Origin: Prunella strophiata
Taxonomy: Eukaryota > Chordata > Aves > Passeriformes > Prunellidae
Direction of reading: 5' to 3'
Length of the DNA stretch: 64,000 nt
Assembly: GCA_036583965.1 (NCBI GenBank)
Contig: JAZBQD010000027.1
Location: 7,975,187 to 8,039,186, forward strand
The notes below the pieces were generated by a model, which did not search any database, was not told where the DNA came from, and was given only the letters and a program-made list of their open reading frames with translations. This document shows positions 13,802 to 24,911 of this stretch, piece after piece (within the stretch, counting starts at the first letter, position 1; the number at the start of each line of letters is the position of its first letter). The position numbers and the translations under genes are program-made.

Positions 13802-13830
13802 CCCCCAGCACACCCCAGTTCCCTTTCCCC
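13802..13830 (-). other. C-rich tract, minus-strand G-quadruplex motif
   Basis: Four C runs on the + strand (13802-13806, 13813-13816, 13821-13823, 13827-13830) are separated by 6, 4 and 3 bases. This fits the usual G3+N1-7 rule on the minus strand. It sits just beyond the recognisable CR1 fragment. Confidence 0.4.
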
Positions 13831-14411
13831 ACTCACATTTCTGCTGCTCTTCAAGAAACCCTGGGACAGGACTTGAAAGAATGAAAGTGCTTCACTGTCA
13901 GCTGCAGTCCAGAAACTCACATTTTGGGATTATGAGCCTGCACTATTCCAGAGAGCAGCCTAATTCTGCTGGCATGGAGTCGAGGATAAAACTATCATTG
14001 GCTTCCACAGAAGCTAAGTCAGGCCAAAGCAGGGAGCAAAGCACACTTGAACACTTCACCTGCAAGGTCTTCTGGCCATCAGCAGCTCATGGCAGCACTT
14101 CATCCCTGTCTGGTTGCCGTGTGTGAGGCTGGGGCTAGAACTGGCTTTACTCTGACTCACTTTTTCCATATAATTCCCCTAAAAACAGAGATCTATTACA
14201 GAATTAATGCAAGTTCTGCAGATAGAAAAACCCAACCAAATAAACCTATGATGAGGAACAAAATATTGCACACATGAATCACTATGAGGTTGAAACAACA
14301 GAAACTTCCATATCAGCCTAAATAATGGGAAACATTCAGTTTAATTGAGGTATCTCCTTTTAGGTACTGCAGGCAAACAGGGGTATCTGGTTATTGTTAG
14401 TGATGAAAGGA

Positions 14412-14431
14412 GGGTGGGGAGGGGCTGGGGG
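14412..14431 (+). other. Strong G-quadruplex motif
   Basis: Runs of 3, 4, 4 and 5 G are joined by loops of only 1, 1 and 2 bases (t, a, ct). Short loops and long runs make this the most stable-looking quadruplex motif in the window. The flanks are ordinary mixed sequence and no promoter was recognised next to it. Confidence 0.7.
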
Positions 14432-16508
14432 TCTCCAAGCACCTCCAGAAAGCATCCAAGAGACAGGATCTCTGCAACAGCCAGTTGCTCAGTGCGTGCT
14501 CTGCAGGCTGGACAGATGAGTACACACACAGTTTTTTTGGGTTATTTCCAAGATCAAAAATTGAATCCACCTGAGGTAGGCAGACTCACAAATCACCTTA
14601 TCTTGCACGACATGACGGACAGATGTTTTTCTGTTGCACTGAACTGCACAAAGGGGACATGTTCTCCTCAGGTCAGGCTCCCAGGTTAATGCCTGGCACA
14701 TGGAGCTGACTTCTTGCCTTTCTTGGGGGAAGACCAAAGGTGAAAAGGCCAGGAACTGTGGGCTTGCCAACAGGCAACCAACCAGAAGGTCCCAGAGGTA
14801 CTGATAGCATTGAGCCACACCTAAAATATTTCTTGAGTTGTGTCATTTGGACTCTAAGATACAGAAGCAGGGACATGTCCATTGATAGATAGAAGGACTG
14901 AAGTGCAAAAACCAGAGTCTATCCTGCCATGAGGCTGTACACAAACCACAAAAATACAGCATCCACTCCTTCCCCATTTCCTGTGCTGTGAATTGATGCA
15001 TGTAAGAGCACTTTGGAGGCCAGATGAGCACAGCTGTGTTCACAGCAGTTGAGACAGGAGCTTGCACTGAGGCATTACAATGCTTTGTAGTTGTTTTTGT
15101 GCCCACTTGTCAACTCCCACCTGGACAACTGCTCCCCAGCCTATGGAGCACAGGGGACAGCATTCCATCAGGATATCCTGCTGTAAGGATGTGTCTAGCC
15201 TGGTCCCTACAGCAGAGCAGTGACTGTAGGGCATCCATTCCCCATCCCCCAATTAGCAAATTGCCTTCTAGAAGCTCAAAAATACACCCATCAAGTAAAC
15301 CAGAAAGGCTTTACAGTAGTCATTTGGGGGAGCCTTTTGAGCTAGCAGGGCTATTCCCATCAGCAAAAAGCAACCCCTTATGTAATAGTTCTACAGTCTT
15401 ATCCTCCTAGCAGTGAGATTTGGTGAGTGATGTTAAATATTTAAATTATTGCTCCCTAAAACTCCTTCCTCTTCAGAGACTAAAGACAGTGCCTATGTAA
15501 ACAAGCTCCTTGAATGTGGTGATGTATTTAAATTGCTCTTCTTCTGCTTATTTCATCCCACACCAAAATACTGTGGAGCACTAGGTGCTTCCTCACTCAG
15601 AGAACTCAAGCTGAAACCCTAGTGATGCTCATGATTTGAAGGTGTTTGGTTTCTTCCAGAGCAGGCCTTTAATTCTGCTTTCTCTAGAGAATTATGGTCA
15701 GGACTATAAACTGGCATATCAGTGTTATAAAGTCTCAGATGATGAGCTAGGGCACTGAACATGCTTCTAACACTTCTATCAAAACTTTGAACTTGCATTT
15801 TATGTAGTCCAGCTTTGTGGGCTCAGCCTAGGCTCTTTCATTGGACAATCAGAATTGCATGAAATATTGCACAGTGCAGTAAAACAGCTGGCACTGGGCC
15901 AACTGAAACAAAGATTTGCAGAGTCAATTTGATATTTCTTTACCTGTTTTCACATGCAGAAGAAATCTTTGAATTTCTGCTCAAACATGATTTGCATATG
16001 CAAATGCAAGTGCCTGTCAACTATTGGTTTAAAAGAAGGATCCCTCAACATTGTGGTATATAGCCTTCAAAGAGACAAGATGTTCCCAAAATCTCAAGAA
16101 ATAAGGCATCCTAAGCCAAGACAGAGGAAGAAATTGGAGAATTTATCCTTCCTGTGTATATGTTTATGAAACTATTGGTACAAGTGTCTCCCACCAAAAC
16201 GGAACATGGCACTCAAGCAAACTGGCCTCTCTTACTTGTCTGACTTCCTTCTGCAAAGGCACCTCTCAGATCCTGCTGGGAGTGGATGTGAGTGCACAGA
16301 ACACCCTGGAACAGAGCAAGGAGCAAAACACATTTCCAGTGGAGAGAGACAAGAGAGAAAACTCCACTTGTCTTGTGAGGAAACTTGATCTTCGTGGAGA
16401 ACTTTGCAGAACACCAGGCTGGTGCTATCAGCTTGAACCTAACCTTCATCACCCAAAATTTAATGAAACCATCTCATCTTTATCCACAGAGGATCTCACA
16501 AACAAAAG

Positions 16509-16511
<3 letters not shown>

Positions 16512-16541
<30 letters not shown>
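16512..16541 (+). repeat. A30 homopolymer
   Basis: Thirty consecutive A residues follow ...caaaagatt. This could be the tail of an old retroposed sequence, but I recognise no retrogene or SINE in the preceding 300 bases and no clear target-site duplication. Simple slippage expansion is equally possible. Confidence 0.9.
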
Positions 16542-16543
<2 letters not shown>

Positions 16544-17029
16544 ATAACCAAACAAACCCTCTCAAAAACCATTAATGTTTAAATTTTGGACACATGGGAA
16601 ACATGTTTTTTAGAAATTCTTTTACCCTAAGCATATTTTTTAGGAAAAAAAAAAAAAGAGAAGGCAAAGGTAGGTTTGTTTAATTCATAGATTTTCTGTT
16701 TGAAATGTTAAAAAATCCATCTCAGTTCTGAATTCTACATTGAAACTCAATTATGCTTTATATATTTACATAATTGCAGTATTTTGTATTTGTTCAATAT
16801 TTTTCATTCATATTGGCACAGAGAATTTGCTAATGGTATGTGGAGACTGAATCACCAAATACCTTTAGCCTGCAGCCTGTACATTGCATCAGCTAAAAGG
16901 AAGACACAATCTGAATGGCTAATTTATAAATTTCCAATAAAATGCATATTTTGGCTAGGTATTGCTGAATTTTTTGGAGATGCTCAGGAGAGAACACTTA
17001 TTAGTTTTACTTTATTCTAGTTGTGTGAT

Positions 17030-17430
17030 ATTTCACTACTCAGCTAAGTTTAAAATTTTTCCACAACAATCTGTCATCTCTGGAAACATACAGTAAATGA
17101 ATTTGCCAAAGAAGGAGAGAAGGTGGTTTTCTTTAAATTACAAGTTTCATTAAAATTCAAACTGAAATGTTATTTCTAAAAGATCAAAAAAGATAAAATG
17201 TGCCAGTCAAGAAATTGCACCGTTTGAGTACATTTCCTTCTTCCTGAAGAGTTTTTTTAAATTTATATAAACCAGTTTATATTAAGTCAAAATATTACTA
17301 TTGTTTGCTGAAACAACAGTTTTCCTTACGGATTGATGGCAACAATTTTAGAGCAATTATTTGATTTCTTGAGTGGTTGAAAGGCAGTAATTATTTTCTG
17401 ATTCTCATTTATGATAGCAAGCATTCAAGC
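17030..17430. promoter_or_regulatory. Possible conserved AT-rich non-coding block
   Basis: The segment is AT-rich yet compositionally complex, with many ATTA/TAAT homeodomain-type cores (for example gcagtaattattttctg near 17390), no simple repeat and no transposon signature. Known vertebrate conserved non-coding elements often look like this. This is a pattern-based guess; an alignment of bird genomes would decide it. Confidence 0.2.
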
Positions 17431-17469
17431 AGATAGTCAACATTTTCAAGGTCAGATCAGAAGTTGTAT

Positions 17470-17625
17470 TAGCACATTCCTGCTTTCAAGTTAAGCACGT
17501 GCTTAAGTGCCTTTCTAGGCTGAGATCTGACACCTGTTTAAATCAAAACACAACTCCACTGAACTCAGTGGTGTTGCATCTGTATGTGAGCAGGATATGT
17601 GAGAAGAAAATGAGACCCATATGGC
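17470..17625. repeat. Ancient amniote-type dispersed repeat
   Basis: The block carries the series aagttaagcacgtgcttaag, then gctgagatctgacacctg, then actccactgaactcagtgg, then tgcatctgtatgtgagcag. I recall this order (acgtgcttaagtg, agattctgacactggttta, cactgacttcagtgg, tgagtgagagcag) from old repeats common in turtle, crocodile and bird genomes. I cannot give the family name with certainty. The copy is highly diverged, so orientation is not assigned. Confidence 0.55.
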
Positions 17626-18195
17626 TTTGAAAAAGTCTCAGCAAAACGTTGGACTAGTGCTGTGGATTAAAAGGAGGCCTAAAAATCACAGAATTATTGT
17701 TATTTTAGTTGTCAGTGCTGTATTTATCTGGTATTTCCTGGCTGTCTATTAGGTATTTAAGATAACATAGCCTCATCATTTTATACCAGCTAAGACTTTG
17801 ACCCTAAAAGTTTTTAAGTTTAAATGTATTATGCACTCCAGAAATCAAATAATGAGAGTTACAGTCCTTTAATCAGGGAAAAGAAGTGACATCATATGCT
17901 TATCACAGCACAGCTCAAATTTCCAACACTGCACTGCTAGGAGCAACCCAGCTGAGTGAACAAATAAAATCTTCAGGACTGAAAATGACATCTGAACAAA
18001 CCATGAGGATGCTGCCTATAAAGAATATGATGGGAATAATTAAATTAAGTATTTCTTTCTGGAAAAATTATAGGTCCTACATATACACACATGCACAGGA
18101 GTACAGCTACACTATGATAATGAAAGACTATAACACACTAAGTGTACCTTGGATTGAGCTGCACAGTCCACAACTAAATTATTATTAGGTAGACC

Positions 18196-18235
18196 AGCAC
18201 AAGCTGTGTTCCATGAAGCACAAGCTGTGTTCCAT
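18196..18235. repeat. 21-bp tandem duplication
   Basis: The 19-base core agcacaagctgtgttccat occurs at 18196-18214 and again, identical, at 18217-18235, giving a period of 21. On the minus strand it produces a repeated WNTACA peptide in a chance frame. The identity of the copies suggests a recent slippage duplication. Confidence 0.9.
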
Positions 18236-20920
18236 ACAGACATATATTCATTGTCACTTGATAGAATTTGTAGATAAATGTCAGTCCTCCCACTGCTTCT
18301 ATTGCTTGTGTTGTACTGTACTTTGAACTCCTTGTGAAGGCCCCATGAATAGATCAATACATGTACAGGCCATGAAACAAAAGTTCATGTTTTCTTCTTG
18401 AAAAAGGTCTATTTCTAGCCTGACCTATTCATTCAAGGCCACAAGTAACTGATACCTAATGATAAAAAGAGTTGGCCTAGATTCCCAACAGATACAGCTT
18501 GGCAGAGATCCACCAGTGTCCATACAGCCAAGGTAAAGGTCTGCTACTCTCTGTTTCTTTAAAGATAAGTCAGGAAAGTGAAACAGAAAACTGCTGGTTA
18601 AAATTTTCTACTGAAAAGAGCATGGCTCTTATAGGTCCCATCTCTTGCCATGAATGCTTCAACCAATAAACAATATTACAAACCAATATTGTTTAACACA
18701 ATATGCATAATTCCCATTCATTTCCTCTTGTTTGCTTGAAAGAAAGCTACAAAGTGTTCTCAAGATTACACAAAAGAAAAAAAAAAAAAGAAAAAGAAGA
18801 AAAAAAAAAAAAAAAAAGAGACAATGCCTTGTACAGTTCTCTTTCTGGTGTTCCAGCACAACCCTGGGGAGCTCTTCTGATTTATTTCCTTTCAGAATGA
18901 TGCACACTGCAGAGAGAATCAGTGAAGAGGGAATATCTGAGGAATATCTGAAGCTGGCCACTAGGACAGTGCTACACAAGTACCTTGCAGATCTATTATA
19001 GGCAGCAAATATCACTTAGCAAATATGAAGTCAGTAGTCTTTTCTTCTGGGTGGGTGAGCTGGAGGGGTAAACATTGATACCCCAGAGTAGATTTCTGTG
19101 CAGGTGCATATCACTGGTGTGTCACTCTGACTTGTTACCCAGTGGAGTACAACACTACAAACACAAAAGGAAAGTAAATGTCATTATTAGAGGCAAAGAG
19201 AAAAATTTCAAAAAAGGTGTCTCTGCATACAGAAGATAGATGAACTACAAGGCATTGCAGACACTGGGAATTTACAGAGACTCAAGGGGAGGGTGAACAG
19301 CTTAATAGAAGAGAAATCCTCAGAGGTTGCCATCAGCCTGTGCCTGCCTTAGCAAGATCAAAATGATAACAGTTGGAGGTCAGGAATGCATTAGGGAGAG
19401 CTGAATTGCACACTCAACCTTTTCTCATATCCTTTATAGCTCCCTTCTCTGAGCCACGACTGGAAACAGAATCCTGGGATTGATGGAGCTGTGGTCTGGT
19501 CCATTGCAGCCATTCTCATGGGACAAAAAATCACAGAGCTGCTGGCCTGCAATCTGTCATCTTCTAACAATCATTTGTTGGTTGTACACACACTCAGAAA
19601 TGTTCTGATCATTACTAGTTGCTTAAGTAGGCCAAATGCCAGCAGCAGGGGAAGAAAGGCCTTGGTGGCAAGCACATAAAGGCAGTTGACAATGTTGTAC
19701 TGACATGGGTAAAGAAACTGCTACCCTGGCAATGTGCTGCCTTGGAAAGGCATGAGTGCTGAGCACCAGCCAGGGCAGCCCTGGGGAGAGGAATTCAGTG
19801 TGCCTGCAATGAGGGCAACATCCAACTGCACACAAAAGCCACTGCCTACAATACAGTTGTCACTGATCTTTTGTCTGCCTGAAAAGACAGGACAATTTAT
19901 AGCTGTCATGGCAAGTGGTCTGGTCAATCCTTCTTGCAGTGCCTCTGAGTCTTGGCTGGCACGGAAGGGCATGATGAGATCTCCACAGCTGAGATCCCGG
20001 AGTGTTGCCATAGTCTCCTCTGCTCTTCAGAAAATCTGGGCATGTGTCAGTTAACAGCAAATTCAAAGCTATCTCTGATGGCCCACTCTGACACAGTAGA
20101 GTTGAAAGAAATTCTATAAACCCCTGCCTAAGGCAGACATCAGCTGTGGGGCACAATGCTGACAACTTTGGTGAGGACAGAAGAACATCCTGAGCTGTCC
20201 CAGGCTAAGAGTAACAATACAGTGCAGTATGAACAGGCAACCAGATGTAACAAAATCCAGGAAAGGCAGGTGTAGGTCAGAAATAAGTATTTGCTGTCTT
20301 GAGGGATTACTAAAACTCAGTCTTGTTTCCTGCCTGTGAAGCCACTCCAGACTGACTCTCCAGCCCTTGCACAGCAGTCAGGCAGTAGAAGCCACCAGCC
20401 TCTCCAGGGACCTGCAGCTCGAGCAGTGCCAAGGCACAGCTTACTGAAATAGAGGGAGCAGATCCACCAACCTATCCTGGTAACTCAGAGTCCTTATCAT
20501 GCCATTTTAATGATGCCATTTACTCCTTACCCCTTCATTTCCAGGAACATCCATGCCCTGAATACATCATGCTACTAGGAAATTCTCCCATGGAATAGCC
20601 TTTGTTGCCTATATTTCTCTAATGCTGGAGGTTCACTGACTGTAACACTGGCCCAGGACAGAGAGGAACAGCTAAATGGGCCCACAAATGTGTTCTGTGC
20701 ATGGAACCAAAGACTCACGAGGAGAGGGGAACCCCAGGCTGTGGTCTCAGTCACTCAGGGTGTGAACAGTAACTCTGCTGGACTCAGCATGGGCTATTAG
20801 TCATGTAAAACAACAAATTTGCTTCTCTAATATTTTTTTTTCCCTTGCTTTTCTCTGAACTGTCTCCAATTTGCCAATATTAGGAATTCAGTGTTTGGTC
20901 CCAATGCCAGATACAGCCAT
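18236..20920. other. Unique non-coding sequence
   Basis: Other than the A-rich tract, nothing is recognised. Overlapping frames around 19720-20165 (96-106 codons on both strands) cover the same DNA and none shows a domain. No RNA gene seen. Confidence 0.55.
18776..18817 (+). repeat. A-rich low-complexity tract
   Basis: Runs of A are interrupted by single G residues (A-rich, then gaaaaagaag, then a further A run of 18). It is a purine-only tract of about 45 bases. It opens spurious lysine-rich frames on + and phenylalanine-rich frames on -, which are not genes. Confidence 0.9.
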
Positions 20921-20975
20921 AACAGATTCACAGAATTGTCAAGCTCAGAAAAAACCTTCAAGATCAGAAGAGCTG
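20921..20975 (-). mobile_element. CR1 LINE 3'-end fragment
   Basis: The + strand reads agattcacagaattgtcaag, then ctcagaaaaaaccttcaagatcag in short. This resembles the reverse complement of the CR1 3' end (tcacagaatcatcaaggttggaaaagacctccaagatcat). The fragment is short and diverged, so the subfamily cannot be given. Confidence 0.5.
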
Positions 20976-23219
20976 ATTACTTCTTTACTCCATAAGATGA
21001 TTCCTTTTGCACAAGCAGCCTCAAAACTTTAGTTATGGGGGTTTTCTTTGCATCCCATTTTATGTGCCAGAGGGATCCCTCTGGAAACACCCCTATGTTT
21101 CCACCAGTCTTGCTTCTACATAAGTTTATTTTCCCTATGTTTCCTACCAAATAGATTGGTCTCAGATTTATTTTCTCCACAGCCTGCTTCCTTGCCTGCC
21201 TGCTTCTCTCCCTCCTGTGTTACTTTTCTTTTCAGTAACACACGTCTGTCTTTACCAGCCATGACCCCATCTCCCAGCTGAAGACTGCAGCAGAATTCAT
21301 GACCAAGAACACATAACAATCTTTAAATTTTTTTTGTTTCTTTTAAAACCAGCTCTGCAAGTCAAGAACCTGAATCTATACTGATCTCTTCAGTGACTCA
21401 CAAAAAAATCCTTCCTGCATCTTAAAGCTGTTTATTTTCATTGCTCCCATAGAAAGCATTTTCAGCCCAGCAGCAGTACCTCTCTCCAAGACAACTTTGC
21501 ACTGATTACCTAAGCAGGTTTCATTGCAAAACACTGTGATTTTACACTTCCCTAAAATCCAAATACTCTGATAAGAAAGTACAGGTTTGCCAGACAAGAA
21601 CTTTTTATAAACCTGTACTGTTGATTTGTATTATTAAAATGAAAGTAAAAATCTGTCAAGAAGATCTACTTCAGGTATGGCAGGCCCAGAACAGATCAGT
21701 TGTTGCAATTGCAACATTTGCAATTCTTTTGTTGAACTTGAAGATAGACTGTGCTGCTTTCCTCTGCTCTTTCACTGCCTCCCATCAAAGGCTTATATTT
21801 ATTAAGCTGTTCCCTAAACAACCTGGGATGTGCAGTAACTTCTTATCTCTGCATGTTCACATTCTCCTAACACAGTTATTGAGACTGGGTCTTTCTGACC
21901 TGACTCCACATATTTTTCTTGGCACAGGATTTATTTTTTAAGGGGATCACTATTTCAGCCAATTTTTGCATCATTAACCACCTCCTCCTCTCTATTTATT
22001 TATATTTTAATAAACCACTAATTTCCCAATCAAGGAACAAGGCCAGTTTTGGCTAAAAGCCAAATTCAGACAAAAACCCAGCAGTAATAGAAATAGCTAC
22101 ATGAAGCCATTTTTAGAAGAAAGAATATCAGCATTAAATATCAGTTAGAAGCTGTGAACTGCAGGTAACTGATAAAGGAGGCAAAAGATATCAGGAAAGT
22201 TACTGCTGGCAGATTGGACACCAAAGACAAATGCTTAAGAAAGAATGTGATAACAGAATTTCTAACAATTGTCTGTTACCTGACTGCAGAGTGTAAAATT
22301 GCTGATAAGAGACAGCTGAGAAAAGAAAAAATATTGAGCAAGTAGTTTAGCTCTGGATTTGGAACACTTCAGAAGGAGCACAGCAATATGGAGAAGGAGG
22401 ATTCACCTCCTGTCTGGTCTATGTGCACATGTAAACTCCCAAAGACTTAACCAAATGTCAGTACATGATTAACATGTCCTAAAAAGCTAAGAAATTCAAG
22501 AGGACTGACATGGTAAACACAGGGGGAGTTTCAGAAAGAAAAAGTGGCTCACCCTGCCAGTTTTCATCCAGGGAGCCTGAAATCAGCACAGGCAAAAAGA
22601 ATGGAGAAGTTGATAGATGATTCAGCTGAAAGGCAAAGAAAGAACAGAAGCCTGAAAATAAAACTAATGCCAATCTTATGGAAAAGAGAGTTTGATAAGT
22701 AAATCTGCAATCAATTGGAGAGATGGTTGGCAAATGAAATGTGCAAACTCTGAGTATTTGGCTGTGCACATTGCAACATTCCACATAGAACACATCAATA
22801 AAGGACATGTTTTAGGCAAAGCTTAGAGATCTGTAGAAGAGTCGAGAGAGGATGCACTGACAAAACAGAAAGAAACTAAATATATCATTTTACCTGACTA
22901 GATCAACAGAGGAACAGACAGCCATGAAGGCAGGTGGTTCTCTCTTTGTGTGGTGTTGGTACAATACCAAGAGGTAGTGTGAATAATTAAAATGCATATA
23001 TCAGTTTGGAGGCATTTGTTTGGGAGGGTAAAACACAATACTAGAAGTAAAGGGATAGACAAAACCCTTCTTAACAATTAATTTTCAGCCTGATTGGTTA
23101 TCAAAATGTATTAAGATGAGTCAATTAAAAAAAAATATCTTCACCGAGTGAAAACAGCTCAGGTGAATAGACCCTTTCAGGCAACAGAGAAAGGCATAGT
23201 TACAGTCTGTGCCTGAAAG
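20976..23219. other. Unique non-coding sequence
   Basis: No gene, RNA or confident repeat is recognised. The frame at 22479-22808 (-), 109 codons, is rich in Phe, Leu and Ser and looks like chance translation of purine-rich DNA in reverse. Confidence 0.55.
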
Positions 23220-23224
23220 GCAAA

Positions 23225-23345
23225 GCCAGAAACTGAGAAATAAAAGACACATTTTGAACGGAGAGGATGATTAATTTTAGGACAAACTACCACGGGAAGT
23301 GGTGAATTCTCGTATGATTCGGGTCAGCAGAAGGTGGGATCCATC
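23225..23345 (+). mobile_element. Old CR1 LINE fragment
   Basis: The series gacacattttgaacggagag, gatgattaattttaggacaa, actaccacgggaagtggtga, attctcg follows a CR1 3'-region pattern I recall from birds and turtles (aacagagaggatgattaaccattggaacaa, ctaccaagggaagtggtggattctcc). Similarity is lost after about 23320. It is on the plus strand and truncated at both ends. Confidence 0.5.
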
Positions 23346-23773
23346 AGTCAGTGACACATGGGGGATCTGATTTAATCATTTGCAAACCATTCCAGGCACT
23401 GAGGTCTGTGCATTGCAGGAGAAGCCCAGCACTGAGCTGCACCAGCTGACCCAGAAACCTGCGACAGGGAAATGTCTCTGGTCAGCTGCACGTTGCAACC
23501 TCGCTCTTCCTTGCTGCCTCTCACAGAATAGATTGCTCCCTCCTAAAGTGCCCATCCTGGCAACACAGGAGCTTAAGAGATGAACAGAGCTTGCTTTGAA
23601 TTGGAGGGAAACTCATATACATACCTTACCAGCAGGGAAACACATACTTTACAAGGTAAACCGCACCTAAGACTTTTTTCCCTTCCCTCTCTTTTCAAAT
23701 CAATCAGGCCCTGTAAGTTTGACTCTATATGCACCTCTCTTGCTTTCTCTCAAATAAAAAAATTCAATTCTAG

Positions 23774-24400
23774 GTGAATATACAATCTCTTCCATTCAGG
23801 ACTGGTGCTGGCAAAGCATGGGATGACGGGAAGTTGCTGCTGGCAACATGAAGATGGGCTGCAGCCACAGAAATTCAACGGGATTCCCACATGCTGACAG
23901 AGCTTAGATGTCATCAAGAGTTGGGGGATTCGGGTCACTTTAGCTGTGAAAGGTTTGCTATGACTCAGTCAGGAAAGCAGCAGCCACTGTCAGCCCAGCC
24001 AGGGAACCCTCTGCCTGCAAGAGACACTGGGGCCCACCACTATCTCTGTCTTGTCCCTTCTGCCAAGCTCAGGTCCACACTCTGCCCTTGGCTTCCTATT
24101 CATTATCTTTCCACAACCCATGTTATGGAAGATCCTGGTTGTCCCACAGACTCTGAATGGAGCTGGGAACCAGTGAGATTCACAGGTCTTAGTCCCACAA
24201 CTCAGAATCTGAACAAAGGTTTTATACTTGCTCCTAATTTGGGCTTTGCCAGATCTGAGCATAGAGACCATCAGTTTTCCAGCCTGCCCATTAAATTTCC
24301 TACGCCAGCTCCCTATTCACTGGAGGAAATAAATGAAAAAGAAGGGCTGGGAGAGATGAACTTTGTAACAAGCCACATCGGTGTAGGGAAGCAGGAAAAG
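23774..24400 (+). other. Candidate exon with open frame and splice-like borders
   Basis: A 307-codon frame runs from an ATG at 23891 to 24814, the longest in the window and longer than expected by chance in AT-rich DNA. Inside it, aaaag|gtaagtagag at 24400/24401 is a near-ideal splice donor. Upstream, a pyrimidine-rich stretch ends in ttcaattctag at 23773, a plausible acceptor. A T12 run followed by cag at 24897-24911 is a strong acceptor and could close an intron of about 510 bases. The translated product has no domain I recognise, no signal peptide and no membrane segment. If expressed it could equally be a long non-coding RNA exon. It may be wholly non-functional. Confidence 0.25.
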
Positions 24401-24911
24401 GTAAGTAGAGTTTATTTTATCAGCACTGCACAGCAAGTCTCAGTCCCAAAAATTGCTCTCATCCCAGCCAGCACTCCATGTTATTTCTGGCACCTTTGTA
24501 AATTGATTTGCAAAAATACCCTTAGGAGTCCCTTGGTATCTCTCAGCTCCCTCCACCTCAAGTATTTTACTGCAAACCAGAGCTATTCCTACACTGTGAG
24601 GCTGAAGCAGCTCTTGGGGCTCCCAGCACTGCAGCCAGCACAGACACACCGACTCCAGGTGCTGAATTCAAAAGGCTGCCCCCGGGCACAGCCTGCTCGG
24701 GAAGTCGGGTTTGTCACTGGCTCTGCCCAAACTGAGGAAATTAAGCCAGCTCAGCATGCAGCTAGAGGGACTTTGCACCTTCTGTGCAGGTCTAGTTTAA
24801 GAGGAATATCCTGAGAAAGACCCTGCTGCCGTGTTTCCCTGTGAGAGACCTGTCTCATTTCATACATGCCATATTATACCTGACTAAGAGACAATATTTT
24901 TTTTTTTTCAG

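Larger units (their letters stand above)
13746..16511. other. Unique non-coding sequence
   Basis: Apart from the G- and C-rich motifs listed separately, no gene, RNA or transposon is recognised. Open frames of 100-159 codons (13647-14126 and 15024-15410 on +, 14489-14818 on -) overlap each other in several frames and show no domain. This is what chance frames in slightly GC-richer DNA look like. Confidence 0.55.

Noticed and set aside
18659..19015. Phe-rich 118-codon frame on the minus strand
   Set aside because: It is created by translation of the A-rich tract at 18776-18817.
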